From assembly GCA_946482635.1 (NCBI GenBank), contig CAMLSG010000028.1, positions 1 to 33,642 on the forward strand: a stretch of 33,642 nt of DNA. The letters run 5' to 3'. The notes below the pieces were generated by a model that was not told where the DNA came from, made no database searches, and saw nothing but the letters and a program-made list of their open reading frames with translations. Both the position numbers and the translations under genes were made by a program. The first letter of the stretch is position 1. Each line of letters begins with the position of its first letter. Source of the DNA: an uncultured Duganella sp. (GTDB taxonomy: Bacteria; Pseudomonadota; Gammaproteobacteria; Burkholderiales; Burkholderiaceae). Positions 15,597 through 23,294 of this stretch are shown here, in pieces.

Positions 15597-16405
15597 TGCG
15601 AACCCTGGTCCATATCTCAGATCTGCATTTCGGCCGCGTTGATAATGCGCTGCTGGCGCCCTTGCGCGAGTTGATCGGCGATATGCGGCCGGATACGGTG
15701 GTCGTGTCAGGCGACCTCACGCAGCGTGCCCGCAGTGCGCAATTCCGCCAGGCACGGCATTACCTGGATACCTTGCCCAAGCCGCAGATCGTGGTGCCCG
15801 GCAATCACGACATTCCCTTGTATAACGTGGCCGCGCGCTTTTTCCAGCCGCTGGTCAAATATCGACGCTACATCACGCGCGACCTTGCGCCGGAGTTCGT
15901 CGATGATGAAATTGCCGTGCTGGGCCTGAACACGGCGCGCTCGCTGACCTTCAAGGATGGGCGCGTCAATCGCCGCCAGGTCGAATATTTGCGCCAACGC
16001 TTTGCCCGTTTGCCACGTAGCGTTACGCGCGTTGTGGTGACCCACCATCCCTTCGACTTGCCGCCGCATAAGGACAACGATGACATCGTCGACCGCGCAC
16101 CGATGGCGATGGACGCGTTCGCACGTTGCGGTGTGGACCTGCTGCTGGCGGGACACCTGCACACCAGCCACAGCCACAACACCTCCGAGCGCTATGAGAT
16201 CGACGGCTATGCGGCGCTGGTGGTCCAGGCCGGCACCGCCACCTCTACCCGTAGTCGAGGAGAGACGAATTCATTCAATGTGCTGCGCGTGCAGCACGAC
16301 GAAATTCAGGTAGAGCGTTATAGCTGGATAGAAGGCAGCGGTTTCACCTTGGCCACTACCGATATCTTCTGCCGTGAGGGCGACATCTGGCGCCCAGCTG
16401 CTTAA
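15596..16405 (+). CDS. Calcineurin-like metallophosphoesterase (CpdA/Icc-like)
   Basis: 269 aa. All metal-binding motifs are present: D9-x-H11 (SDLH), GD (39-40), GNH (69-71), H150 (VVTHHP) and GHxH (186-189). The ATG has AGGAG five bases upstream and overlaps the lipid kinase stop (TGATG), making it third in a tightly coupled operon. The family includes cAMP and other phosphodiesterases. With PAP2 and lipid kinase partners, a lipid-linked phosphodiester is also possible. The substrate is not determined by the sequence. Confidence 0.92.
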   Translation: MRTLVHISDLHFGRVDNALLAPLRELIGDMRPDTVVVSGDLTQRARSAQFRQARHYLDTLPKPQIVVPGNHDIPLYNVAARFFQPLVKYRRYITRDLAPEFVDDEIAVLGLNTARSLTFKDGRVNRRQVEYLRQRFARLPRSVTRVVVTHHPFDLPPHKDNDDIVDRAPMAMDAFARCGVDLLLAGHLHTSHSHNTSERYEIDGYAALVVQAGTATSTRSRGETNSFNVLRVQHDEIQVERYSWIEGSGFTLATTDIFCREGDIWRPAA

Positions 16406-16950
16406 AGCACACCAATTACTTTGGCAAGCAGGGCAAGCAGGCCACCAATCAGCGCAGTCAAAAACGCCATCAATGTGTAATGAAGCTTATTGAAGCGGCT
16501 GTTCCATTCTTGCTGTGATACGTCGATCTTGTCATAAAGTCTGTTGAAACTACGGTCTAGCCTGTCGTTGAATTTCTCCTGGGTGGCCCCTAGTCTTTCG
16601 TTGAAATTCTGCTGGGTGACATCGAGTCTTTCGTTGAAATTCTGCTGGGTGGCGTCGAGCCTTTCGTTGAATTTCTCCTGATTGGCGTCAAGCCTTTCGT
16701 TGAACTTCTCCTGACTGGCGTCGAACTTATCACCGAGCTTTTCCCGTCCTGCGTCGATTTTGATATTCAGCTTTTCGAGTCCGTCCTCGAGCTTCTTGTC
16801 TAGCTTGTCAACCTTGAGATCGAGCTTGTCGAGCCGCAGAATTACTTCTTCCACCATCACCTCCAGCCTGGTTACGCGCGTGGGGATACCTGCATGGTCA
16901 TCGCCAGGTGACGGCTTGTCAAGCGAGTTGGGCGGTTTGCGATCGTTCAT
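16402..16950 (-). CDS. Coiled-coil protein with five 11-residue repeats and a C-terminal membrane anchor
   Basis: 182 aa. The disordered, Pro-rich start is followed by a long coiled coil from about residue 28. Residues 77-131 are five tandem hendecads of the pattern DATQxxFNERL. The end is a hydrophobic anchor (160-182). Hendecad repeats give a nearly straight, right-handed coiled coil, so it may be a membrane-tethered filament or spacer. The ATG is preceded by AAAGGGCC, part of a perfect 20-bp palindrome. It lies downstream of the PLD gene on the same strand and overlaps the convergent phosphoesterase by 4 bp. Confidence 0.8.
   Translation of the reverse strand: MNDRKPPNSLDKPSPGDDHAGIPTRVTRLEVMVEEVILRLDKLDLKVDKLDKKLEDGLEKLNIKIDAGREKLGDKFDASQEKFNERLDANQEKFNERLDATQQNFNERLDVTQQNFNERLGATQEKFNDRLDRSFNRLYDKIDVSQQEWNSRFNKLHYTLMAFLTALIGGLLALLAKVIGVL
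16558..16722 (-). repeat. Five tandem 33-bp repeats within the coiled-coil gene
   Basis: The DNA repeats follow codons 77-131, with cores of the type TTCAACGAAAGRCT (minus strand). Copies are near-identical in DNA as well as protein, which points to recent unit duplication and possible copy-number variation between strains. Confidence 0.85.
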
Positions 16951-16954
16951 GGCC

Positions 16955-16974
16955 CTTTCAGCCTAGGCTGAAAG
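16955..16974. repeat. Perfect 20-bp palindrome CTTTCAGCCTAGGCTGAAAG
   Basis: Fully self-complementary without a spacer, just upstream of the coiled-coil gene. Its left end overlaps the purine-rich AAAGGG that would serve as Shine-Dalgarno. In DNA it could be an operator; in RNA it would tie up the ribosome binding site. It also follows the PLD stop by 30 bp, but no T-run supports termination. Confidence 0.6.
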
Positions 16975-17003
16975 AGGTGGCGCGGCTTGACGCATATCAA
17001 ACC

Positions 17004-18515
17004 TTAGAGCCAGTAGTCCCACACGCGAGCAAGCCATTCTTTCACGCGGTTGGAAAGAGGGCGCTTGTTCCATTCCACAAGGGTGATTTCCCTGGAGTTG
17101 TGCAGGTCTTCCTTAAATGCTTTCTCCATTTCGAGCCCGAACACATCGCCCATCACGATCACGTTCATTTCGCTGTTGTGAAGGAAGCTGCGGCGGTCGA
17201 GGTTGGTCGAGCCGACAGTGGACCACACGCCATCAATCACCACCGTCTTGGCGTGCAGCACGGACAGCTTGAGTTCGTAGATCTTGACGCCCGCCTCCAG
17301 CAGGGGCTGGTAGAACGCCCGGCCGGCATGGAATACCAGCCCGCTATCCGACACGCTTGGCAGTACCAGCCGCACTTCCACCCCGCGCCGCGCTGCAGCG
17401 GTCAGCGCCTCCATGGTCTGGGCATCCGGCACAAAGTAGGCGCAAGTAATGTGGATCGACTTCTTTGCCTCCTGCATCGCCAGCAGCATCGCCTTGTAGA
17501 TTTCAAACCGGCCTTCGGGCCGCGAGCCCAATACCCGCACCACTTTGTCGCCCACGGGCGGAACCTGCAGGAAGTACTTGGCGTCGCGCAGATCGTCCGC
17601 ATCCTGCTCGATCCACGCCTGCACAAACAGCCACTGCATCGCCTGCACGGCCGGGCCTTCGATGCGGACGTGGGTATCGCGCCAGCCCACATCGTCTTCG
17701 GTCAGCGGCTGATGCCCCCCACCAGAGCCGACACCAGAGCCGACACCGGAGCCGATACCGGAACCGATGCCGGAACCGATGCCGGAACCGGCGCCCGAGC
17801 CAATCCCCGAACCGCCACTGCCGCCCGGCTTGCCGTTGCCGCCCAAGCCTCCGCGGAATGGCGAGCTCTTGGAATAGGTGTCGCTGATATTGATCCCGCC
17901 GGCAAACCCCACCTTGCCGTCCACGATCAGCATCTTGCGGTGGTCGCGGTTGTTCAGCTTCCACCCGTTGCCGCGCGCCTTGGCCGGATTGATCGGGTTA
18001 AAGGCCAGCAGCTTCACGCCGCCAGCCTTCATATGGTCGAAGAATTCCTGCGGCACGCCGATGGTGCCGACGCTGTCGTAAATCACATTGACCACCACGC
18101 CTTCGCGCTGCTTCTGGATCAGCAGTTCGGCGAACTTCATGCCCAGTTCATCCTGGTCGAAGATATAGGTTTCGAAATTGATGTGGTCCTTGGCCGCCGC
18201 GATGGCCTTCATCATCTCGGTCATGGTCTGCGGACCGTCGAACAGCAGTTGCACCTTGTTGCCGGCAATCAGCGGCACGCCAGTGGCAGCTTCTTCCAGC
18301 GCCGCCTGGCCTTTGAGGTCCAGCGTGGATTTCGCCCAGCGCTTTTTCAGCAACTGCTCGGTGGTCTGTCGCGGCAATTTGCCTTTGGCGCTAACGACTT
18401 CCGGCACCGCGCTGGCACGCGCTTTGGCCCGGTCAGCGTCGACCTCGGGCAACGAAGCGCAGGCCAGCAGCGTCCAGCCCGCGAGGATAAAAGCCAGCCA
18501 ACGACTTGCCTTCAT
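17004..18515 (-). CDS. Cardiolipin-synthase-like phospholipase D family lipoprotein
   Basis: 503 aa. The N-terminal lipobox-like LLAC (Cys19) suggests a lipoprotein. Two HKD motifs are intact: H192-K194-D199 (DHRKMLIVDG) and H421-K423-D428 (LHAKTVVIDG), followed by GSTNLD. Between the two catalytic halves lies a Gly/Ser-rich insert (about 222-267) built from GSGI/GSGV units. It should transfer phosphatidyl groups (cardiolipin synthesis or phospholipid turnover) at the envelope. A strong GGAGGTGATAC precedes the ATG. It has a perfect TGTTCG-N4-CGAACA site and TAGACT -10 upstream, so it is a predicted member of the Crp-type regulon. Confidence 0.92.
   Translation of the reverse strand: MKASRWLAFILAGWTLLACASLPEVDADRAKARASAVPEVVSAKGKLPRQTTEQLLKKRWAKSTLDLKGQAALEEAATGVPLIAGNKVQLLFDGPQTMTEMMKAIAAAKDHINFETYIFDQDELGMKFAELLIQKQREGVVVNVIYDSVGTIGVPQEFFDHMKAGGVKLLAFNPINPAKARGNGWKLNNRDHRKMLIVDGKVGFAGGINISDTYSKSSPFRGGLGGNGKPGGSGGSGIGSGAGSGIGSGIGSGIGSGVGSGVGSGGGHQPLTEDDVGWRDTHVRIEGPAVQAMQWLFVQAWIEQDADDLRDAKYFLQVPPVGDKVVRVLGSRPEGRFEIYKAMLLAMQEAKKSIHITCAYFVPDAQTMEALTAAARRGVEVRLVLPSVSDSGLVFHAGRAFYQPLLEAGVKIYELKLSVLHAKTVVIDGVWSTVGSTNLDRRSFLHNSEMNVIVMGDVFGLEMEKAFKEDLHNSREITLVEWNKRPLSNRVKEWLARVWDYWL
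17721..17810 (-). repeat. 12-bp repeats encoding GSGI/GSGV linker
   Basis: About seven near-identical 12-bp units (such as GGAACCGATGCC on the plus strand) encode the Gly/Ser linker of the PLD protein. Tandem, in-frame and GC-rich, they are likely to vary in copy number without breaking the frame. Confidence 0.8.
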
Positions 18516-18533
18516 GTATCACCTCCGAAGGCC

Positions 18534-18576
18534 AGTCTAAGACAGCAGCGAACGGTTGAATGTTCGCTGCCGAACA
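18534..18576 (-). promoter_or_regulatory. Crp-type site A (TGTTCG-CTGC-CGAACA) and -10 of the PLD gene
   Basis: The perfect palindrome at 18561-18576 is followed, 21 bp downstream on the minus strand, by TAGACT (18534-18539; 4/6 match). The site would be centred 41.5 bp from a start of transcription at about 18527, as for class II Crp/Fnr activation. A neighbouring arm GCAGCGAAC (18545-18553) also pairs with GTTCGCTGC (18562-18570), giving a possible 3'-end hairpin for the upstream CoA-transferase gene. The same bases may serve both roles. Confidence 0.65.
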
Positions 18577-18579
18577 TAG

Positions 18580-19857
18580 TTAGCTGTAGTTCAGCCGGGC
18601 CGCCTCGCGCCGCAATTCGCCGCGAAAATCGGGATGCGCGATGGAAATTAGCGCCTCGGCGCGCTGCTTGGCCGACTTGCCGCGCAGTTGCGCCACGCCA
18701 TATTCGGTGACCACGTAATTGACGTCATTCTTGCTGGTGGTCACATGTGTGCCGGCGCAAAGCGTGGGCACGATGCGCGAGATGCTGCCTTCCCTGGCCG
18801 TCGATGGCAGCACGATAAACGATTTGCCGCCGCGCGAACGATTGGCTGCGCGCACGAAGTCTGCCTGGCCGCCGGTACCGGAGTAGGGCAGGTGAGCCAG
18901 GCTTTCCGATCCGCATTGCCCCAGCAGGTCGATCTGCAGGCTGGCATTGATCGACACCAGCTTGTCGTTCTGCCCGGCGATATACGGATCGTTGGTAAAG
19001 CTGACCGGATGCATTTCCAGCATCGGGTTGTGATGCATGAAGTCGTACAGCTTGCGCGAACCCAGCGCAAAAGTCGCTACCATGCGGCCCGGCATGAAGG
19101 TCTTGCGGCGATTAGTCACGGCGCCGCACTCCACCAGCTTGAGGATGCCATCGCCAATCATTTCCGTATGGATGCCCAGGTCCTGCTTGCTCGAGAGCTG
19201 CATCACTACCGCATCCGGAATGCCGCCATAGCCAATCTGCAAGGTCGAACCATCTTCGATCATTGGCGCCACGTGGGCGGCGATGGCTTCCTGTACCGGG
19301 CCGATTTTCGGCAAGCCGACTTCGATGACCGGCTCATTGCTTTCCACCACTGCCGTCACCTGCGAAATATGGATATGGCATTGGCCATGCGCAAATGGCA
19401 CGTTGGGGTTGGATTCCAGCACGATCACGCGTGCTTTCTTCAGCGCGGCCATGGTGTAGTCGGCGCCCAGGCTGAGCGAGAAATTGCCGTGCTGGTCCAT
19501 CTCGGACGCCAGCGCAAACACCACGTCGGCGGGCATCTGTCCGTGTTCAATCAAGGTGGGGATCTCGGAGAAATAGGCCGGAATGAAATCTGCCCAGCCT
19601 GCTTGTCCCGCGGGCCGCGAGGCGCCGCCGAAGAAGAGCGCGCAATGCCGCACGTGGTGCGCCGTTTCCTGGTCGAAGTAATCGTATTTGCGCATGGCCA
19701 GGATTTGCGCCACCTGCACGCCTTTGAAATTCCTGCGCTGTGCCGACAGTTCCGTCAACAGGGCAGGCGGCTCGCCGGCGCCGGTGGGAACAATGATCAT
19801 GTCGCCATCACGCACGAGGCGGATGGCGTCGGCGGCGCTGCAACGCTTGCTGGACAT
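18580..19857 (-). CDS. Acetyl-CoA hydrolase/transferase family CoA-transferase
   Basis: 425 aa, the length of 4-hydroxybutyrate/butyryl CoA-transferases. The N-terminal domain has IIVPTGAGEP. The catalytic-glutamate motif HTEMIGDG has Glu232 as the likely CoA-thioester residue. SGTGGQADFVR and EYGVAQLRGKSAKQRAEAL are the signature blocks of the C-terminal acetyl-CoA hydrolase domain. TGGAGAC precedes the ATG. It moves CoA between acetyl-CoA and a carboxylic acid (acetate, butyrate, 4-hydroxybutyrate or similar) in the cytoplasm. It is divergent from a porin with a 71-bp gap. Confidence 0.92.
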   Translation of the reverse strand: MSSKRCSAADAIRLVRDGDMIIVPTGAGEPPALLTELSAQRRNFKGVQVAQILAMRKYDYFDQETAHHVRHCALFFGGASRPAGQAGWADFIPAYFSEIPTLIEHGQMPADVVFALASEMDQHGNFSLSLGADYTMAALKKARVIVLESNPNVPFAHGQCHIHISQVTAVVESNEPVIEVGLPKIGPVQEAIAAHVAPMIEDGSTLQIGYGGIPDAVVMQLSSKQDLGIHTEMIGDGILKLVECGAVTNRRKTFMPGRMVATFALGSRKLYDFMHHNPMLEMHPVSFTNDPYIAGQNDKLVSINASLQIDLLGQCGSESLAHLPYSGTGGQADFVRAANRSRGGKSFIVLPSTAREGSISRIVPTLCAGTHVTTSKNDVNYVVTEYGVAQLRGKSAKQRAEALISIAHPDFRGELRREAARLNYS

Positions 19858-19928
19858 GCTGTGTCTCCAAATAGTTTTGTTTGTGTGCGCACAGAATGCA
19901 TGACAGTGCTTACCCTAAGCTGACAAGC

Positions 19929-21014
19929 ATGAAAGCTCTTGCCATCCTGCTCACAATGCCCGCACTGGCGCTGGCGCAGACCAGGGAGCCGCCGGCGGGC
20001 CAAGGCGTCCAGCCTTATGGCGTCATCGATGCCGGCGTCGTGCTCGAGCGCGGCTGCAAGCAGGACTGCGCGAACAGCAAGGTTTCCGCGGGTATATCGG
20101 AGGGCTCGCGTATCGGCATCAGCGGACGTGAGCCATTGGGCAGCAGCGGCAATGCGGCCGTCTTCACGCTGGAAGGCGGCGTGGAAAACGATACCGGCCG
20201 CTCGGAGGAAGGGCGGCTGCTGGGCCGCCAGGCCTGGGTCGGGCTCGATGGCACCTGGGGCATGCTGACCCTCGGGCGCCAGTACAACCTGCAATACGAG
20301 GCGCTGGCCGAGGTGGCCGATCCTTTCCACGGCGGCCTCGCCGGTACCGCTACCAACCTGATGGGCTTTACCACCAGGCGCTACGACAACGCGATCAAAT
20401 ACCGCACGCCGTCCGGTCATCAATGGAGTGCCAGCGCCATCTACAGTTTCGGCGAATCGGAATTCAGTACCTCGCGCAACCGGGCGTATGGCGCGACGCT
20501 GGGCTTTGCCAACGGCATGTTCAATGTCCGCATTGCCCACCAGCGCAAGCGCAATCCGATCGAGGCCGTGGGCACCACGCAGCCGGTCGATCTTTCCGCG
20601 CGCAATACCCTGGTGGCGGCCAACCTGAACTTTGGCGCGGCCACCGTATTTGCGGCCTACGGCATCAACCGCGGCCTCGGCAGCTCGCCGTGGGACCCGG
20701 CCAACCCTTATGGCGCCTTGACGCTGACCACTCCTTCGCTGTACAGCCACGATATGCTGGCCGGCCTGTCTTACACCAGCGGACGGTTCACCTATATGGC
20801 ATCTTTCATCCACAAGGATGACCGCAGCCCGCCCAACCAGGATGCGGACCAGGCCGCCGTCGGGGTGGTGTATTCCCTATCCAAGCGCACCGCGCTGCAT
20901 GCTTCCTTCGCCCATATCCGCAACCGCAACGGCGCAGCTTATGCCGCCGGCACCGCGACTGAAACCGGCAAGGGCAACCGCGCCATTACCTTCGGCCTGC
21001 GTCACGCTTTCTGA
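19929..21014 (+). CDS. Gram-negative general porin (betaproteobacterial type)
   Basis: 361 aa from ATG 19929, which starts a clean signal peptide ending in ALALAQ; the frame upstream is not needed. QPYGVIDAGVVLERG and SRIGISGREPLG...AVFTLEGG are typical of the trimeric porins of Burkholderiales. The protein ends in RHAF with the terminal Phe needed for outer-membrane insertion. It forms a diffusion channel, probably for small anions or solutes. There is no obvious partner gene. The short palindrome TGTGCGCACA (19884-19893) lies upstream. Confidence 0.93.
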   Translation: MKALAILLTMPALALAQTREPPAGQGVQPYGVIDAGVVLERGCKQDCANSKVSAGISEGSRIGISGREPLGSSGNAAVFTLEGGVENDTGRSEEGRLLGRQAWVGLDGTWGMLTLGRQYNLQYEALAEVADPFHGGLAGTATNLMGFTTRRYDNAIKYRTPSGHQWSASAIYSFGESEFSTSRNRAYGATLGFANGMFNVRIAHQRKRNPIEAVGTTQPVDLSARNTLVAANLNFGAATVFAAYGINRGLGSSPWDPANPYGALTLTTPSLYSHDMLAGLSYTSGRFTYMASFIHKDDRSPPNQDADQAAVGVVYSLSKRTALHASFAHIRNRNGAAYAAGTATETGKGNRAITFGLRHAF

Positions 21015-21056
21015 TGTGCTACATTCCCAAGCTGGAACTTTCAGCGGGGAACACTT

Positions 21057-21896
21057 ATGTATCTGACTTACTTCAATGGAAACTGGGCGGAAGGCAATGC
21101 GCCACTGTTCGGTGCAATGGACCACAGCGTGTGGCTCGGCTCGTCCGTATTCGACGGCGCGCGCGCCATGCGCGGCAAGCTGCCGGACCTGCGCCCGCAC
21201 CTGGAGCGCGTGATCCGCTCGGCGCGCAGCCTGGGCCTGGAATGCCCGCTCAGCGTGGAGGAAATGGAAAAGCTGGTGAAGGAGGGCGTGGCCCGCTTCC
21301 CGGCCGACGCCGAGCTGTACATCCGCCCGCTGGTATTTGCCACCGATGGCCTGCTGATCCCGGTCGCTGAAAAATCCGCCTTTGCGCTGACCCTGTTTGA
21401 CGCACCGGTACCGCCATTCACCGGCTTCTCGGCCTGCCTGTCGGCCATGCGCCGCCCGGACGCGGACATGGCGCCGACCGATGCCAAGGCGTCCGCCCTG
21501 TACGCCAATTCAACGCGCGTGCTGCGCGAAGCAAAAGAGCGCGGCTGCGACAACGCAGTGGTCTGCGACAGCCAGGGCAATGTCGCCGAGTTCGCCACCG
21601 CCAACCTGTTCTTCGTCACGCCCGAGGGCAAGGTGGTCACGCCGGCCTTGAACGGCACTTTCCTGGCCGGCATTACCCGCGCCCGCGTGATCAAGTTGCT
21701 GGCCGAGGCCGGCATTGAAGTGGAGCAGCGCACCGTCAAGCCGGACGAACTGGACCGCGCCAGCGAGATCTTCAACACCGGCAACTTCGGCAAGGTCATG
21801 CCTTGCGTGCGCTATAACGGCCGCGAACTGCCGGCCGGTCCGATTGCCGCCAAAGCCCGCGAGCTGTACTGGGCCTTTATTGCGCGCGGCGAGTAG
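21057..21896 (+). CDS. PLP-dependent class IV aminotransferase (branched-chain type)
   Basis: 279 aa. The YFNGNW...GSSVFDGARAM start is typical of fold-type IV transaminases. The likely Schiff-base lysine is K144 (TDAKASALYANS). Glu178 in NVAEFATANLFFV positions the PLP pyridine nitrogen. The C-terminal part has NGTFLAGITRARVI and FNTGNFGKVMP. It is probably a branched-chain amino acid aminotransferase exchanging an amino acid with 2-oxoglutarate. It is somewhat shorter than E. coli IlvE, so D-amino-acid or other specificity is possible. GGGGA precedes the ATG. The 3' end overlaps the convergent DUF3617 gene by 20 bp. Confidence 0.88.
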   Translation: MYLTYFNGNWAEGNAPLFGAMDHSVWLGSSVFDGARAMRGKLPDLRPHLERVIRSARSLGLECPLSVEEMEKLVKEGVARFPADAELYIRPLVFATDGLLIPVAEKSAFALTLFDAPVPPFTGFSACLSAMRRPDADMAPTDAKASALYANSTRVLREAKERGCDNAVVCDSQGNVAEFATANLFFVTPEGKVVTPALNGTFLAGITRARVIKLLAEAGIEVEQRTVKPDELDRASEIFNTGNFGKVMPCVRYNGRELPAGPIAAKARELYWAFIARGE

Positions 21897-22470
21897 GCGC
21901 CTCCAGGTCTGGCCCTGGCTTGCTGGGCGGCGCGGCCGGTGCCGGGGCTGCCACGCTGCCGCAATCGGCGCTGAGCCAGCGGCCGCTGCCTTCCACCACC
22001 ATGTTTTGCGGCTTGCCTTGCGCTGAACTGTTCACGTTCATGCGCATGCTGTAGGCGGTGTTGCCGTTGAAAATCACCTGGCCGTTGCCGCTCGACGGCG
22101 GCCGGGTGCAATTGAAGGTCACGTTCAAGCCGCCGGGCACCGGCGTGCGCGTGGTCGTGCACTGGCCGGGCTGGCCGGCCGGCAAGTCCTGTTTTTCGGC
22201 CATGTCCTTGGTCAGGCAATACGTCAGCTTGACGCCGCCGTTATCGCCCAGCCCCAGGTTGACGCCGTGGCGCGCCATCATCTGTTCCATTGCCTTGCGC
22301 TGTTCCGGCGCCATATTCGCCATCTGCTGCTGGGCGGCCGCCATGACCGCCATCATTTCGGGGCTGGCGGAGGCAATGCGGTTATCCAGTTCCCACAGCC
22401 CTGGTTTCAAGGTCTGCGCCATCGCCGGCGCTGCCGCCAGGCAAAGCAGGAAGAAGGATCGGATTTTCAT
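21877..22470 (-). CDS. DUF3617-family periplasmic protein
   Basis: 197 aa with a clean signal peptide (ends APAMAQ). LKPGLWELDNRI is the usual DUF3617 opening. The Cys-containing blocks TYCLTKDM and FNCTRPP, and MVVEGSGRWLSADCG near the end, are also typical. The tail is Pro/Ala-rich. TGGAGCC precedes the ATG. Function is unknown in the family; location is periplasmic. It follows the YiaD-like gene on the same strand but is separated from it by a strong hairpin. Confidence 0.87.
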   Translation of the reverse strand: MKIRSFFLLCLAAAPAMAQTLKPGLWELDNRIASASPEMMAVMAAAQQQMANMAPEQRKAMEQMMARHGVNLGLGDNGGVKLTYCLTKDMAEKQDLPAGQPGQCTTTRTPVPGGLNVTFNCTRPPSSGNGQVIFNGNTAYSMRMNVNSSAQGKPQNMVVEGSGRWLSADCGSVAAPAPAAPPSKPGPDLEAPTRRAQ

Positions 22471-22491
22471 GGGGGCTCCAGGGTATGTGAA

Positions 22492-22524
22492 GCACGGCCC
22501 GGCACACCATGCGCCGGGCCGTGC
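22492..22524 (-). terminator. 12-bp perfect hairpin after the YiaD-like gene
   Basis: Arms GCACGGCCCGGC (22492-22503) and GCCGGGCCGTGC (22513-22524) enclose a 9-base loop, starting 8 bp past the stop codon of the OmpA-domain gene. The stem is very stable, but the T-run on the minus strand is poor. It may terminate only partly, leaving some DUF3617 expression by readthrough. Confidence 0.6.
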
Positions 22525-22532
22525 AGGCTTGC

Positions 22533-23198
22533 TTAACCTTGTGGCTGGCGTGGCTCGGCCACGAAGATTTCTACGCGGCGGTTGCGGGCGCGGCCTGCGG
22601 CATCGTCGTTCGAGGCAACGGGCTCTTGCTCGCCGCGGCCTTCGATCACGATGCGGGTTGGCGATACGCCGCGCGTGGCCAGGTAGTCGCGGGTATGGGC
22701 CGCGCGATCGACCGACAGCGGCTGGTTGACGCCAGGGCTGCCGGTGCTGTCGGTGTGGCCGACGATGCTCACGGTGGTGGCCGGGTTTTCATTCAGGGTC
22801 GTGGCAAAGCGGTCCAGCACCGGGCGGAAGTCCGGCTTGATATCGGAGCGGCCGGTATCGAACGAAATATCGCTCGGGATTTCCAGCTTCAGGCGGTTGT
22901 CGCCGGTTTGGGTGACTTGCACGCCAGTGCCCTTGGTGGCTTGTTCCATCTGCTGCTTTTGCGCTTCCATGCGCTTGGACCAGACGTTGCCGACCACGGC
23001 GCCAACTGCCGCGCCGATGGCCGCGCCGCCGGCAGCCCGTTTGCCGCCGCCAGGGCCAGTCGCCGCGCCGAGCACGGCGCCGATGCCGGCGCCGACACCT
23101 GCGCCGGTGGCAGTGCCGCGCTGGGTGGCAGACATATCCGCACAGCCGGTCGTGGCGAGCACGGCAATCAACAGGGCAGCAAGGGTTTTATTGGGCAT
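22533..23198 (-). CDS. YiaD-like OmpA-family lipoprotein with glycine zipper
   Basis: 221 aa. The lipobox is TTGC (Cys19). A glycine-zipper region of GAGVGAGIGAVLGAATGP type (about 30-70) comes next. The C-terminal OmpA peptidoglycan-binding domain has FDTGRSDIKPDF, GHTDSTGSPGVNQPLSVDRA and RNRRVEIFV. GAAGGAGAAGC precedes the ATG. It should be an outer-membrane lipoprotein gripping peptidoglycan. It lies directly downstream of the terminator of the lmo0937-type gene. I see no clear promoter in the 27 bp left, so it may depend on readthrough. Confidence 0.93.
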   Translation of the reverse strand: MPNKTLAALLIAVLATTGCADMSATQRGTATGAGVGAGIGAVLGAATGPGGGKRAAGGAAIGAAVGAVVGNVWSKRMEAQKQQMEQATKGTGVQVTQTGDNRLKLEIPSDISFDTGRSDIKPDFRPVLDRFATTLNENPATTVSIVGHTDSTGSPGVNQPLSVDRAAHTRDYLATRGVSPTRIVIEGRGEQEPVASNDDAAGRARNRRVEIFVAEPRQPQG

Positions 23199-23225
23199 GA
23201 GCTTCTCCTTCTTTAAAAATGCTCG

Positions 23226-23268
23226 AAAAAAAGCGGGACGGGTCCTGCGCCGCAGTCCCCGCCCCGCT
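23226..23268 (-). terminator. Rho-independent terminator of the lmo0937-type gene
   Basis: On the minus strand an 11-bp GC-rich stem (arms 23258-23268 and 23232-23242, one G-T wobble), with an inner CTGCG/CGCAG stem, runs straight into seven T residues (23226-23232). It is the clearest intrinsic terminator in the window. Confidence 0.88.
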
Positions 23269-23294
23269 AGTGTACGCCGGCTTGGCCGGCTTAA

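Noticed and set aside
16908..18710. 600-codon plus-strand frame across the PLD gene
   Set aside because: It covers the PLD gene, a palindrome and a promoter region; the HKD motifs on the minus strand settle the coding strand.
19884..19893. TGTGCGCACA palindrome before the porin gene as another regulon site
   Set aside because: It lacks the 4-bp centre between TGTGCG and CGCACA, so it does not fit TGTnCG-N4-CGnACA.
23271..23276. TGTACG before the YiaD-like gene as a regulon site
   Set aside because: The right half reads CTTGGC and no -10 lies at the usual distance; it sits inside terminator/hairpin sequence.
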